Shown here: one piece after another, positions 1-9,012 of the stretch
Position numbering within the stretch: the stretch's first letter is position 1
How the letters are laid out: every line of letters starts with the position of its first letter
Source of the DNA: Paenibacillus catalpae
GTDB taxonomy: Bacteria; Bacillota; Bacilli; Paenibacillales; Paenibacillaceae
Assembly: GCF_900112695.1 (NCBI RefSeq)
Contig: NZ_FOMT01000001.1
Span: forward strand, 186,001-250,000
Direction of reading: 5' to 3'
DNA: 64,000 nucleotides
Program-made: the position numbers and the translations under genes
The notes under the pieces: model-generated
Databases searched by the model: none
Told to the model about the DNA's origin: nothing
What the model saw: only the letters and a program-made list of their open reading frames with translations

Positions 1-331
1 GATCCATAAGTGCACCAGCAGAGCTGAATTCAGGAATCCATGTTGTACCCATTTGAAGAACGTCAGGGCCTTTTTTAGAAGCAACAGCCGTGAGCAGCTT
101 GTCATGTGCAGTATCCCAAGGAAGGGCTTGTACATTTACTTTAATGTCAGGGTTTTCTTTTTCAAACTCCTCAACAATCTTCGGCAGAGATTTAGCTTCC
201 TCACCCATACCCCAAACGTTGATCGTTACCTTGCCGTTAGCGGCTTCATCGTTATTGCCTCCTCCACAAGCAGAGAGTGCTCCGATAAGCATCATGGAGC
301 TGGCTAAGACAGTTACCGTTTTCTTAAACAT
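1..331 (-). CDS. ABC sugar-binding lipoprotein, N-terminal part (cut by window edge)
   Basis: The first 110 codons of an extracellular solute-binding protein family 1 receptor lie on the minus strand; the rest is outside the window. The start ATG at 331-329 follows a GGGAGG ribosome site with 8 bases between. The product has a charged N terminus, a hydrophobic stretch and a lipobox ALSAC with cysteine 22, followed by a GGGNN linker, so it should be a membrane-anchored lipoprotein. The mature part begins with the usual VTINVWGMGEEAKSL and PDVLQMGTTW segments of CUT1 receptors. It is divergent from the GH3-GH94 pair and shares its operator region. This matches the Listeria innocua arrangement, where a sophoro-oligosaccharide-binding protein lies beside GH3 and GH94 genes. 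Ligand specificity is inferred only from context. Confidence 0.9.
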   Translation of the reverse strand, partial: MFKKTVTVLASSMMLIGALSACGGGNNDEAANGKVTINVWGMGEEAKSLPKIVEEFEKENPDIKVNVQALPWDTAHDKLLTAVASKKGPDVLQMGTTWIPEFSSAGALMD

Positions 332-592
332 AAATAATTCCTCCCAAGTTAATGATTATGTTTAGTACTATGCAGTGATTAAGTGCATGTTATGCACTCT
401 AGCGGCTGATATTTAACATAGTAGCCGCATTTTTAAGCTATTTTGCTGAACCTTGCATTTCTGAAACAAGAACATTCGCCACATCTATATGACATGCTAT
501 TTCATGTGGTGAAACGTTTCTATGATACAGAAACAACCCCGCTTACAACTTTCAAACAGATAAGGATAATGCAATCGAAACGTTTCGAGGTT

Positions 593-621
593 ATTATAAT
601 TCAAAGTGAAATCGTATTCAA
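593..621 (-). promoter_or_regulatory. Sigma-A promoter for the sugar-binding lipoprotein
   Basis: On the minus strand TTGAAT (621-616) and TATAAT (598-593) are separated by exactly 17 bases. Transcription would start near 586, inside the palindrome at 575-588, so a bound repressor would block initiation. Confidence 0.65.
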
Positions 622-692
622 GCGTTTTTTTATAAGGCTTAAATAGGGATTATATAGCAATAGAAACGTTTCAATTTTTGTTGCAGCAGCAA

Positions 693-721
693 TTGACGTC
701 TCTTTTTGAATTGTTTATAAT
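693..721 (+). promoter_or_regulatory. Sigma-A promoter for the GH3-GH94 operon
   Basis: TTGACG (693-698) and TATAAT (716-721) are separated by 17 bases. The predicted start is near 728. Palindromes at 663-672 and 738-751 flank it, one upstream of the -35 and one in the early transcribed region. Confidence 0.7.
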
Positions 722-836
722 CCAAAATAGAAAACAATCGAAACGTTTCGATATGTGTAAAGACAGGCGTTAGACACTTCTATAAGTAAAGAGATGCTGA
801 CCTGCAAACAATAAAGACAACTGGAGGAATACGGAT

Positions 837-2993
837 ATGATGAAGCAACCTGCCGAACTTTTGCAGCTTATGACACTTGAAGAGAAGATTGGCCAGCTGC
901 TTCAGCTGGCGGCGCCATTCTTCCAAGGTGCGGATGGACAAATAACTGGGCCTATGGCTGAGATGGGCATAACGGAAGAGACGGTTCGCAATACCGGCTC
1001 GGTGCTTGGCTTGACTGGTGCTGAAGATGTTATTAACGTCCAGAAGCAGCATTTGGCGACTAATCGTCTAGGAATACCACTGCTCATTATGGCGGATATC
1101 GTTCATGGCTACAAAACAATCTTCCCGGTTCCACTGGCGATCGGCTGCTCGTGGGATTTGGAGCTGGCTGAGCAGAGTGCTGAGATTGCTGCTAAGGAAG
1201 CGGCTGCGGCTGGAGTACATGTCACGTTCGCTCCAATGGTTGACCTCGTACGCGACCCGAGATGGGGCAGAGTAATGGAATCGACTGGCGAGGATCCTTA
1301 TCTGAACAGCGAGTTTGCAAGAGCATTCGTAAGAGGATTCCAAGGGAAAGATCTTGTGAATGATGTCAGCCGTGTCGCTGCCTGCGTGAAGCATTTTGCA
1401 GCATATGGGGCAGCAGAAGGTGGACGCGACTACAATACGGTCGATCTATCTGAGCGTCAGCTTCGCGAATTTTATTTGCCTTCCTATAAAGCAGCTCTAG
1501 ATGAAGGCTGCGAGATGGTGATGACGGCATTCAATACGGTGGATGGCATTCCGGCAACAGGCAACAAGTGGCTTATGCGTGATCTGCTTCGCGGAGAGTG
1601 GTCGTTTGACGGCGTCATGATTTCTGATTGGGGCGCGGTAAAAGAATTGATCCCACACGGTGTTGCGGCGAATGAGGCGGAAGCGGCGATAAAAGCGATC
1701 AGAGCTGGTGTGGATATCGAGATGATGACGACTTGTTATTCCGATCATCTGCAAAAGCTTGTTGAATCGAAGGAGATTGACGAAGCGCTGATCGATGAGG
1801 CTGTGCTTCGTATTTTGGAGCTTAAACAAAAGCTTGGGCTGTTCGAACAGCCATACCGCGGCGCAAATGCGCAGCTTGAGCAGGAACTTGTAAGCTCGGA
1901 AGCACACCGGAACGCTTCTCGGGAGCTGGCGCTTAAATCATGTGTTCTCTTGAAAAATGATTCCGTTCTCCCGCTTAATCGCGAACAGAAAATCGCATTA
2001 ATCGGCCCGTTTGCGGCGAATGGCGATATTCTTGGCCCTTGGTCTTGGCTTGGATCCAAGGATGAGGCTGTCCAGCTGGCAGCAGGCATAGGAAGCAAGA
2101 TTGATGCATCGCTCTTGTCTGTAACAGAGGGCTGCGGCATTGAAACCGCAACAGAGGAACAATTAAAAGCGGCGATTGCAGCGGCAAGTGAGGCAGATGT
2201 TCTTGTTCTCGCACTAGGTGAGCATTCGGATATGAGCGGAGAAGCGGGAAGCAGATCCAATATCCAGCTGCCACAAGTTCAACTGGAACTGATTTCTAAG
2301 CTGAAGCAGCTCGGTAAGCCAATGGTTGCTGTCTTATTTAACGGACGCCCACTTGATTTGCATGGCGTTATTGATCAAGCGGATGCAGTACTGGAAGCCT
2401 GGTTCCCTGGAACAGAGGGTGGAGCCGCTATTGCGGAGCTGCTGTTTGGTGAATCAGAACCAACGGGAAGGCTGACAATGTCATTCCCTTATTCCGTAGG
2501 ACAAATTCCAGTCTATTATAATCGGTTTAATACCGGCCGACCGCAAGGCGCACCGGATGCTCAGGTGAGGTATGTTTCCCAATATCTAGACATTCCGAAT
2601 GAACCACTCTTGCCATTTGGCTACGGGCTAGGCTATACGACCTTTAAATACAGCGAAGCGGTGATGGCTGCGGATACGATGAGCGCATCGGAACCATTGC
2701 AGGTCAACTTAACGGTAACAAACACGGGAACTCGCGCCGGTGAGGATATCGTGCAGTTATATGTAAGGGATATGGCGGGCGATGTTGTTCGTCCATTGCA
2801 GGAGCTGAAAGCATTCAAGAAGGTTATGCTGCAGCCGGGCGAGAGTAAAGAAATCTCCTTCACGCTTGAGGAGCAGCAGCTGCGTTATTATCATGCTGAT
2901 CTTACCTTTGCCAGCGACCCTGGTGAATTTGAACTTTATATCGGTCCTAATAGCCGGGATGTATCGGCGCTAAAATTCAAACTAAGCAAGTAG
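837..2993 (+). CDS. GH3 beta-glucosidase (probably acts on sophoro-oligosaccharides)
   Basis: A 718-residue glycoside hydrolase family 3 enzyme of the BglX type. The N-terminal TIM-barrel part carries the GEDPYLNSEFARAFVRGFQG and KHFAAYGAAEGGRDYN signatures, and the nucleophile is probably Asp264 in MISDWGAV. The second alpha/beta domain carries the LALGEHSDMSGEAGSR region. The C terminus is a fibronectin-III-like domain (about 630-715). There is no signal peptide, unlike periplasmic BglX, so it should be cytoplasmic. The ATG at 837 has GGAGG at 823-827. It is followed after 11 bases by the GH94 gene, so the two are co-transcribed. In Listeria innocua the GH3 partner of 1,2-beta-oligoglucan phosphorylase prefers sophorose; that specificity is inferred here from the same pairing. 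Confidence 0.93.
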   Translation: MMKQPAELLQLMTLEEKIGQLLQLAAPFFQGADGQITGPMAEMGITEETVRNTGSVLGLTGAEDVINVQKQHLATNRLGIPLLIMADIVHGYKTIFPVPLAIGCSWDLELAEQSAEIAAKEAAAAGVHVTFAPMVDLVRDPRWGRVMESTGEDPYLNSEFARAFVRGFQGKDLVNDVSRVAACVKHFAAYGAAEGGRDYNTVDLSERQLREFYLPSYKAALDEGCEMVMTAFNTVDGIPATGNKWLMRDLLRGEWSFDGVMISDWGAVKELIPHGVAANEAEAAIKAIRAGVDIEMMTTCYSDHLQKLVESKEIDEALIDEAVLRILELKQKLGLFEQPYRGANAQLEQELVSSEAHRNASRELALKSCVLLKNDSVLPLNREQKIALIGPFAANGDILGPWSWLGSKDEAVQLAAGIGSKIDASLLSVTEGCGIETATEEQLKAAIAAASEADVLVLALGEHSDMSGEAGSRSNIQLPQVQLELISKLKQLGKPMVAVLFNGRPLDLHGVIDQADAVLEAWFPGTEGGAAIAELLFGESEPTGRLTMSFPYSVGQIPVYYNRFNTGRPQGAPDAQVRYVSQYLDIPNEPLLPFGYGLGYTTFKYSEAVMAADTMSASEPLQVNLTVTNTGTRAGEDIVQLYVRDMAGDVVRPLQELKAFKKVMLQPGESKEISFTLEEQQLRYYHADLTFASDPGEFELYIGPNSRDVSALKFKLSK

Positions 2994-3004
2994 ATAGAAA
3001 GGCA

Positions 3005-6000
3005 GTGAGTGGAGTGGAAGTCAATACGCTTAAGGCAATGGATTTGGTACAGGTAAAAGCGGGAGAGCTGACGTTTGATTTTCTAAACAGCGGGGATCTT
3101 TCAAAAGCCATGCATCAAGGAACGTTGCTGAATCAAGTAGTGTCGAACCCGGTGGATGGATCGCTTAACAACATTTATTTGCGCATGTTTAGCGCTGAAG
3201 GCATTTCTTACGAGCCATTGCTTGGCATTCGTTCAACGAGCCGCATGTCGGCTGCAGGTGGTCGTCTGCTTTGGGAGGGGACAGCGTTTGGGGCTATCTC
3301 TTACCGTGTTGTATTCACTGCGACAAAGGACGGCATTTGGTTCTGGGATGTAACGCTTGACTTGCAAGGAAGCGAAGCGAAGATCGATATCATTTATGGT
3401 CAAGATATTGGACTGGCTGATATTGGTGCGGTACGGACAAATGAAGCCTATATGTCCCAGTATGTCGACCATAAAGCGTTTAAAGACGAGGAACAAGGCT
3501 ATGTGCTCTGCTTCCGTCAGAATCAGCCCATGCAGGGCGGCGCATTCCCTTATATGCAGCATGGTTCGCTTACAGGTGCGGCTGGCTATTCGACAGACGG
3601 GTTCCAATTTTTTGGCCTAAGCTATAAAGAAACAGATGTGCCAGAAGCACTTGGCAAGTCTGAATTGGCGAATGAAGTATATCAATACGAATTCGGATAT
3701 GCAGCTCTGCAATCGGAACTTACTCAGCTTAAAGGGGAAGCTCGCTTCGTATTTTATGGGATGTTCAAGGCGAATCATCCTTCAGCTGTTGACTCATTGG
3801 AGTTCCTAACAGAGGTGCGTAACGCTTGGGAAGAGGCTGAGCGTACAAAAGAGGCTGATCTTGCAGCAGCTTCTAAGCCTGTAGGAAAGGTTGAGTTCTC
3901 TACTGCCATCGGTTCTCCGGTACAAACGGCTTCGCTGACTGCAGCTGAGATGGATGCTTATTTCCCAGTCCGTCATCAAGAGGAATGGCAGGATGGCAAA
4001 CTCTTGTCCTTCTTCACGGACACGCATGAGCATATCGTGCTGAAGGAGAAGGAGCTGCTTGTTGAGCGTCCGCATGGTCATATTCTAATGTCCGGCGGCA
4101 ACGACAAAATGACGGAGAACGTCATGACGACTACTTCTTATATGTATGGTATTTTCAATTCCCAGCTGCTTGCAGGCAATACGAACTTCCATAAGATGCT
4201 TACCAATGCCCGCAGCGCTCTGAATACGTTCAAGACATCGGGTCAACGTATCTATATTGAGCAGGAAGGAACATACCGCCTGCTCACTATGCCTTCGATG
4301 TTCGAGATGGGCTTCAACTATGCCCGTTGGTATTACAAAATGGCAGAAGATACGCTTATCATTACGAACTTTACAACCGTTGATACACCTGAGGTGAAGC
4401 TCCAAGTTCGCTCGATAAGCGGGAAAACGTATCGTTACCTCGTTACGAACCAAGTGTCGATGAACACGAATGAATTTGAGCTTCCCTTCTATATGGAGCA
4501 AGCGGATGGCGTGCTTACCTTTAAGGCAGATCATGAATCAATCAGCACGTCCGTTTTCCCTGATCTGCAATACCGGATGAATGTTGCCGGAGCGGATGTG
4601 ACGGTTGGTGATGAAAGCCTGCTTGTCAGCGGAGTTAAGCAAGGAGCGGGTTCGTTAGTCGTTCTTTCGCTTGGTGCGAGTGCACAATGGACGATCACGA
4701 TGCAAGGACTTCTGCATGGTGAGAATCTTCCATTTACAGAGCGGCAATCGGAGCTTGAAATCGAGCGCTACCGTGAATTTTTCCGTCATGTAATGAACGG
4801 CTTCCGTTTATCGGGAGAAGGTACTGCTGATGCTGCAGCTGAGCTGAATAAAGTGAATGCACTGGCATGGTGGTACACGCATAATATGCTCGTCCATTAT
4901 TCCGTTCCACATGGTCTGGAACAATACGGCGGCGCGGCGTGGGGAACTCGTGACGTCTGCCAAGGGCCAACGGAATACTTTATGGCGATGCGAAAATATG
5001 AGCAGGTTGCAGAAATTCTGAAGACGGTCTATTCGCATCAATATGAGGATGACGGCAATTGGCCGCAATGGTTCATGTTCGACAAATACTCCCGCATTCA
5101 GCAAGAAGAGAGCCATGGCGATATTATTGTATGGCCGCTGAAAGTGCTGGGCGATTATATTGCTGCGACGAAAGATTACAGCATTTTGCAAGAGCGTGTT
5201 CCTTATACGGTGCGCCATAAAGGTGAGTTCACGACGGAAACAGCAACGCTTCTTGATCATGCTCTGAAGGAAATTGGTTATATTATCGATCATTTCCTGC
5301 ATGATACGCATTTGTCTTCGTATGGCGACGGTGATTGGGATGATACCCTTCAGCCGGCTAATGCGCAGTTGAAGCAATATATGATCAGCAGTTGGACGGT
5401 TGCGTTAACTTACCAAACGATTGCACAGTTTGGGCGAGTGATGGAATCCGTAGATGCTGCTCTAGCAACGGAACTTACAGAGCTGGCTTCCGCTATCAAA
5501 GAAGATTTCAACCGATACATGCTTCAGCAAGAAGTGATCCCGGGCTTTGTCTATATGGAGAAGCCAGGCGATGCGAAGCTGATGCTTCACCCAACAGATA
5601 CAACTACAGGCATTCAATACCGACTTCTCCCAATGACGCGCAGCATGATCAGCGAGCTGTTGACTGAGGAGCAAGCGGCGGAGCATTATCGCATTATTAA
5701 AGAACAGCTGTATTGCCCGGATGGAGTGCGGCTCATGAATCGTCCTGCGCAGTATGCGGGCGGCGTGAGCACAAACTTCAAACGCGCGGAGCAAGCTGCG
5801 AACTTCGGCCGTGAGGTTGGTTTGCAATATGTGCACGCTCATATCCGCTATGTAGAAGCAATGGCGAAGCTTGGTAAATCCGATGAAGTATGGCAAAGCC
5901 TGCTCATGATTAATCCAGTTGGTCTGCGGGATGTCGTGCCAAATGCAGAGCTGCGCCAAAGCAACTCGTATTTCAGCAGCTCCGATGGTAAGTTCAACAA

Positions 6001-6400
6001 CCGTTATGAGGCACAGGATCGATTCGGCGAACTGCGCGAAGGTACAGTGCCGGTTAAAGGCGGCTGGCGGATTTATTCAAGCGGCCCTGGAATTTATATG
6101 AACCAATTGATCTCGAATGCACTTGGCATTCGTCAATCAGAAGGCGAGATGGTGATCGACCCGATTCTGCCTGCCAAGCTTGACGGCATGCAATTCGAAT
6201 TCATGTGGAACGGCTTGCCGGTTACCTTCATCTATCGGATCAGTGATGCGAAGCAGATCACAAAAGTAACGATTAACGGCAAGGAGATGCCGCTAATACC
6301 GTCAGCTAACCGCTATCGTACAGGTGGCATGCAAATTCCGGGTGAGCAATTGCAAGCAAGCCTGCATGCATCGTCCAATCGGATAGAAATTTTCATGTAA
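3005..6400 (+). CDS. GH94 phosphorylase, 1,2-beta-oligoglucan phosphorylase type
   Basis: A protein of about 1130 residues in the GH94 family, which cleaves beta-glucosides with phosphate to release alpha-glucose 1-phosphate. The N-terminal beta-sandwich contains the YGQDIGLADIGAVRTNEAY segment. The alpha/alpha-barrel contains QGPTEYFMAMRKYEQ and the GDGDWDD motif (residues 774-780), whose last aspartates correspond to the catalytic acid of the GH94 DWND motif. The size is that of Listeria 1,2-beta-oligoglucan phosphorylase (about 1100 residues), much longer than cellobiose phosphorylase (about 800). The start is GTG at 3005 or, with better spacing from AGAAAGG at 2996-3002, GTG at 3014. There is no signal peptide, so it is cytoplasmic. 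It is in an operon with GH3 and ends before a strong terminator. Specificity is inferred from length, sequence feel and context. Confidence 0.88.
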   Translation: MSGVEVNTLKAMDLVQVKAGELTFDFLNSGDLSKAMHQGTLLNQVVSNPVDGSLNNIYLRMFSAEGISYEPLLGIRSTSRMSAAGGRLLWEGTAFGAISYRVVFTATKDGIWFWDVTLDLQGSEAKIDIIYGQDIGLADIGAVRTNEAYMSQYVDHKAFKDEEQGYVLCFRQNQPMQGGAFPYMQHGSLTGAAGYSTDGFQFFGLSYKETDVPEALGKSELANEVYQYEFGYAALQSELTQLKGEARFVFYGMFKANHPSAVDSLEFLTEVRNAWEEAERTKEADLAAASKPVGKVEFSTAIGSPVQTASLTAAEMDAYFPVRHQEEWQDGKLLSFFTDTHEHIVLKEKELLVERPHGHILMSGGNDKMTENVMTTTSYMYGIFNSQLLAGNTNFHKMLTNARSALNTFKTSGQRIYIEQEGTYRLLTMPSMFEMGFNYARWYYKMAEDTLIITNFTTVDTPEVKLQVRSISGKTYRYLVTNQVSMNTNEFELPFYMEQADGVLTFKADHESISTSVFPDLQYRMNVAGADVTVGDESLLVSGVKQGAGSLVVLSLGASAQWTITMQGLLHGENLPFTERQSELEIERYREFFRHVMNGFRLSGEGTADAAAELNKVNALAWWYTHNMLVHYSVPHGLEQYGGAAWGTRDVCQGPTEYFMAMRKYEQVAEILKTVYSHQYEDDGNWPQWFMFDKYSRIQQEESHGDIIVWPLKVLGDYIAATKDYSILQERVPYTVRHKGEFTTETATLLDHALKEIGYIIDHFLHDTHLSSYGDGDWDDTLQPANAQLKQYMISSWTVALTYQTIAQFGRVMESVDAALATELTELASAIKEDFNRYMLQQEVIPGFVYMEKPGDAKLMLHPTDTTTGIQYRLLPMTRSMISELLTEEQAAEHYRIIKEQLYCPDGVRLMNRPAQYAGGVSTNFKRAEQAANFGREVGLQYVHAHIRYVEAMAKLGKSDEVWQSLLMINPVGLRDVVPNAELRQSNSYFSSSDGKFNNRYEAQDRFGELREGTVPVKGGWRIYSSGPGIYMNQLISNALGIRQSEGEMVIDPILPAKLDGMQFEFMWNGLPVTFIYRISDAKQITKVTINGKEMPLIPSANRYRTGGMQIPGEQLQASLHASSNRIEIFM

Positions 6401-6406
6401 GAAGCA

Positions 6407-6437
6407 GACTGGCGGTATCCAAGAACCGCCAGTCTTT
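6407..6437 (+). terminator. Rho-independent terminator after the GH94 gene
   Basis: Perfect 10-bp stem GACTGGCGGT / ACCGCCAGTC with an 8-base loop, followed by TTTG. It ends the GH3-GH94 operon. A TATAAT at 6442-6447 just behind it may serve the LacI gene. Confidence 0.8.
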
Positions 6438-6478
6438 GTGATATAATGGTGGAACAATGATAGATAGGAGCGAGAACT

Positions 6479-7462
6479 GTGGTTAGTATTAAGGATATCG
6501 CTAAACAAGCACGGGTCTCGATCTCGACGGTATCTTATGCGCTTAACGGCAGCCCCAAGGTGACAGATGAGACGACGGCAAGAATACTTGCTATCGCCAA
6601 GGAATTGAATTATGTCCCGAATGCGGCTGCAAGATCGCTTAAGACGAGGGAAACGAAGATTATCGGTGTCTTTCTTACCGACTTCAGCGGGGCGTTCTAC
6701 GGTGATCTCCTGCAAGGGACGAAGGAGATTCTGACGCAAAAGGGCTATGACCTTATAGTATGCAGCGGCAAGCAGTCCCATCGGATGTTGCCCGAGCGAA
6801 TGATCGACGGAGCCATAATATTGGACGAGACATTTGGCAACGAACAGCTGCTGAGCTATGCAGATCGTGGTCATAAGCTTGTTGTGCTCGATAGAGAGCT
6901 TTCACATTCGAATATTAATCAGGTGCTGCTGGACAACAAGGCAGGAGCTATGCTGGCTGCAGAGTATCTGATCGAGCAAGGACATCGGAAGCTTTACGTC
7001 GTTACGGGACCTAACGGCTCGTATGATTCGAAGCAGCGGCTGCAGGCAGTTACACAAGTGGTAGAGAGGACAGCTGGTGCTCAGCTTATTGTTATCGAAG
7101 GCGACTTTAACAAAGCAGCGGGAGAGCGGGCAGCCGAGAGAATAATGGCAGACAGCAATAGCGGCCTGGTCTCCTCAGCAGTATTTTGCTTCAATGATGA
7201 AATGGCGATCGGTATGTTTAACTATTTGTCAGAGCATCATCCAAACGTTAAGATCGGGGAACAAATTCATATCATCGGATTCGATAATATGGAGCTGGCT
7301 TCCTATACGCAGCCGCGCCTATCCACGATTGATTATTCGAAGCGCAAGTGGGGCGCACTTGCTGCCGAACAGCTGATCAAGCTTATAAGCGGTGATACGG
7401 TTGAGCATGAACGGATCTATGTTACTCTGATCAAAGGTTGTTCAGTTGGATCGGAAAAGTAA
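6479..7462 (+). CDS. LacI-family repressor (candidate for the GAAACGTTTC operators)
   Basis: A 327-residue LacI/GalR regulator. Residues 2-60 form the DNA-binding headpiece (VSIKDIAKQARVSISTVSYALNG, then the hinge PNAAARSLKTR). The remainder is a periplasmic-binding-protein-like sensor (IIGVFLTDFSGAFYGDLLQG; EQIHIIGFDNMELASY). The GTG start at 6479 follows ATAGGAG with 8 bases between. It lies directly behind the GH3-GH94 operon but after a terminator, so it is probably expressed on its own. I infer that it represses the divergent promoters at 593-721 in response to an imported beta-glucoside. Confidence 0.92.
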   Translation: MVSIKDIAKQARVSISTVSYALNGSPKVTDETTARILAIAKELNYVPNAAARSLKTRETKIIGVFLTDFSGAFYGDLLQGTKEILTQKGYDLIVCSGKQSHRMLPERMIDGAIILDETFGNEQLLSYADRGHKLVVLDRELSHSNINQVLLDNKAGAMLAAEYLIEQGHRKLYVVTGPNGSYDSKQRLQAVTQVVERTAGAQLIVIEGDFNKAAGERAAERIMADSNSGLVSSAVFCFNDEMAIGMFNYLSEHHPNVKIGEQIHIIGFDNMELASYTQPRLSTIDYSKRKWGALAAEQLIKLISGDTVEHERIYVTLIKGCSVGSEK

Positions 7463-7486
7463 TTCAAAATAGCAGGAAATGTTAAA

Positions 7487-7524
7487 AGAGATTCTCTATC
7501 CTGGATAGGGAATCTCTTTTTTTT
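7487..7524. terminator. Bidirectional terminator between convergent genes
   Basis: A near-perfect 15-bp inverted repeat (AGAGATTCTCTATCC and GGATAGGGAATCTCT) ends in eight T residues on the plus strand and in TTTT on the minus strand. It separates the LacI gene and the convergent GntR gene. Confidence 0.85.
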
Positions 7525-7529
7525 GACTA

Positions 7530-8606
7530 TTAGACCGGACTAACCGTATCGCGAATAACCAGACTAGTAGGCAGCATGACTTTTTTGTTGCCGTAGGAAT
7601 TACCTTCGCTGATTTCAAACAGCAGCTTGGCGCTCTCGTAGCCAAGAACGTCGAAATATTGCTTTACGGTACTTAATGCTACTTTAGCAAATTTGGAGCT
7701 TTCAAAATCATCAAAGCCCATAAGCGAAATTTGCTCCGGAATTCGAATGCCCCGGCTGGTCAGTTGCTCAAGCACTTCAAGGGCTCGTTTGTCATTGGCG
7801 CAAAATAGCGCCGTAATTTCTCCCTCCTGAATTTGGCGGGTGAGCGCATCGTAATCCAATTCCTTCTCCAGATACAAAAGCTTTCTGTTAGAAGGCAGGG
7901 AAGCATCTGCAATCGCATTGTTATAGCCGTTATAACGGTCTACCTCTGGACTGAGATGGAAATCGTAAGCGGCAAACCCGATCTGCGTATGTCCATTCCG
8001 AATCAAGTATTCCACGGCTTCATAAGCTCCGTCGTGATTGTTGCAAGTCACAACATTGACGGGATACCCTGGAGGATAACGGTCAAGCATGACAAAAGGA
8101 ATCGATTTCTTGCGGACATCATTCAGATAGCTCTTCGCTGCGACAGGATCGGAGGAGTAAATGAGAAGCCCGCGAATACCCGACTGGAGCAGTCTCAGAA
8201 TAAGCTCGCGTTCTTCCTCGAAGTTATTTTCCACAAATTCAATAATCAATTTGCAATCGTTTTTGCCGAGAAAGGATTGAATGCCTTTCATAATTTGCAT
8301 ATAGGAGCTGTCGTACATTTCAACTCCGGAGATCACAAAGGCAACCAAATTAGAAGCTTTCTCAGCTATGGCCGTTTGGCTCGCCGCCACGAAGCTTCCT
8401 TTTCCCCGTATGCGGTAAATAACCCCTTCGTTAACTAACTCGGAAAGCGCCTTTCTGACCGTAATCGAGCTGACATTCAACATTTTGGAAAATTCGGACT
8501 CACTTGGTATACGATCATCCTTCGTAATTTCCTGATTCTCGATTTGGGCCAAGACATAGTCCTTAACGAGTTGATACTTGGGTAATGCAGGTTCTTTTTC
8601 GCTCAT
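7530..8606 (-). CDS. GntR/LacI hybrid transcription regulator (AraR-like)
   Basis: 358 residues with a GntR winged helix at the N terminus (about 10-76, including RIPSESEFSKMLNVSSITVR and RIRGKGSFVA) fused to a LacI-type sugar-sensing domain (about 90-355, including LMGFDDFESSKFAKVALSTV). This is the architecture of Bacillus AraR, the arabinose repressor. The ATG at 8606 follows GAGGTGA on the minus strand with 7 bases between. A motif in its own upstream region (8662-8676) recurs before the ABC operon at 17969, so it probably autoregulates and controls that importer. The inducer is not known; the neighbouring GH43 would fit arabinose or xylose, the GH38 a mannoside. Confidence 0.92.
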   Translation of the reverse strand: MSEKEPALPKYQLVKDYVLAQIENQEITKDDRIPSESEFSKMLNVSSITVRKALSELVNEGVIYRIRGKGSFVAASQTAIAEKASNLVAFVISGVEMYDSSYMQIMKGIQSFLGKNDCKLIIEFVENNFEEERELILRLLQSGIRGLLIYSSDPVAAKSYLNDVRKKSIPFVMLDRYPPGYPVNVVTCNNHDGAYEAVEYLIRNGHTQIGFAAYDFHLSPEVDRYNGYNNAIADASLPSNRKLLYLEKELDYDALTRQIQEGEITALFCANDKRALEVLEQLTSRGIRIPEQISLMGFDDFESSKFAKVALSTVKQYFDVLGYESAKLLFEISEGNSYGNKKVMLPTSLVIRDTVSPV

Positions 8607-9012
8607 TCTCGAGTCACCTCATAACAACATTTCTTTGATTATAACTTAACTAAAGTCAAAATGGTATACTAACTTTTTCTGAAAGTTGCGAAATATGAAG
8701 GTTTTCGTGAAGATTTTGCGAATAGAGCCGGAAGTTGCACGTTTTTGAACAAAAAAGGTTTGAAAAATTTAGGAGTTCGTATTACTATAAGTTCCAAGAT
8801 AGTGTGTGAACTTGTTGTGGTTAGCATAATAAGTTTGGCTGTCAAGTGTATAGTAAGCGAGGAGGGATAGGTAAAGTAGAGATTGTCAGGTTTGTGTAAG
8901 CGCTTAACCTTGAGGGATAAGTCGGTGGAAGTCCACCTTCTATAAAGCTATGAATCTAATCTATTCTTCTTCGTATACATACTTTCTTACAACAGAATTG
9001 GAGGATTAATAA
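8607..9012. other. Divergent intergenic region with a cre-like site
   Basis: A 406-bp gap between the GntR gene (minus) and GH43 (plus). Besides the operator at 8643-8676 it holds TGTAAGCGCTTAAC at 8895-8908, which matches the CcpA cre consensus at 12 of 14 positions, and a small perfect hairpin GGTGG-AAGT-CCACC at about 8923-8936. GH43 has its own ribosome site GGAGG near 9000. I see no convincing small gene. Confidence 0.5.
8643..8676. promoter_or_regulatory. Putative GntR operator upstream of the regulator gene
   Basis: TGGTATACTAACTTT (8662-8676) lies about 55 bp before the GntR start codon. Next to it the minus strand reads TTGACTTTAGTT (8658-8647). Both elements recur before the ABC operon: TGGTATACTAATTT at 17927-17940 and TTGACTTTAGTT at about 17839-17850. 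A minus-strand TATAAT (8643-8638) lies just downstream of the motif. Confidence 0.6.

Larger units (their letters stand above)
511..751. promoter_or_regulatory. Four-copy GAAACGTTTC operator array in a divergent promoter region
   Basis: The perfect 10-bp palindrome GAAACGTTTC occurs at 511-520, 577-586, 663-672 and 740-749. The second and fourth copies extend to a 14-bp palindrome TCGAAACGTTTCGA (575-588 and 738-751). The central CpG and inverted half-sites are typical of LacI-family operators. The LacI-type gene at 6479 is the obvious candidate ligand-controlled repressor, by proximity. The rest of the 332-836 gap, which is AT-rich, shows the two promoters and nothing else I can name. Confidence 0.7.

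Noticed and set aside
53-365. Two plus-strand open frames at the left edge
   Set aside because: They are antisense to a clear lipoprotein receptor with ribosome site and lipobox on the minus strand; their products have no domain features.
443-646. 67-codon plus-strand frame in the divergent region
   Set aside because: It runs through operators and promoters, lacks a ribosome site and has no recognisable sequence.
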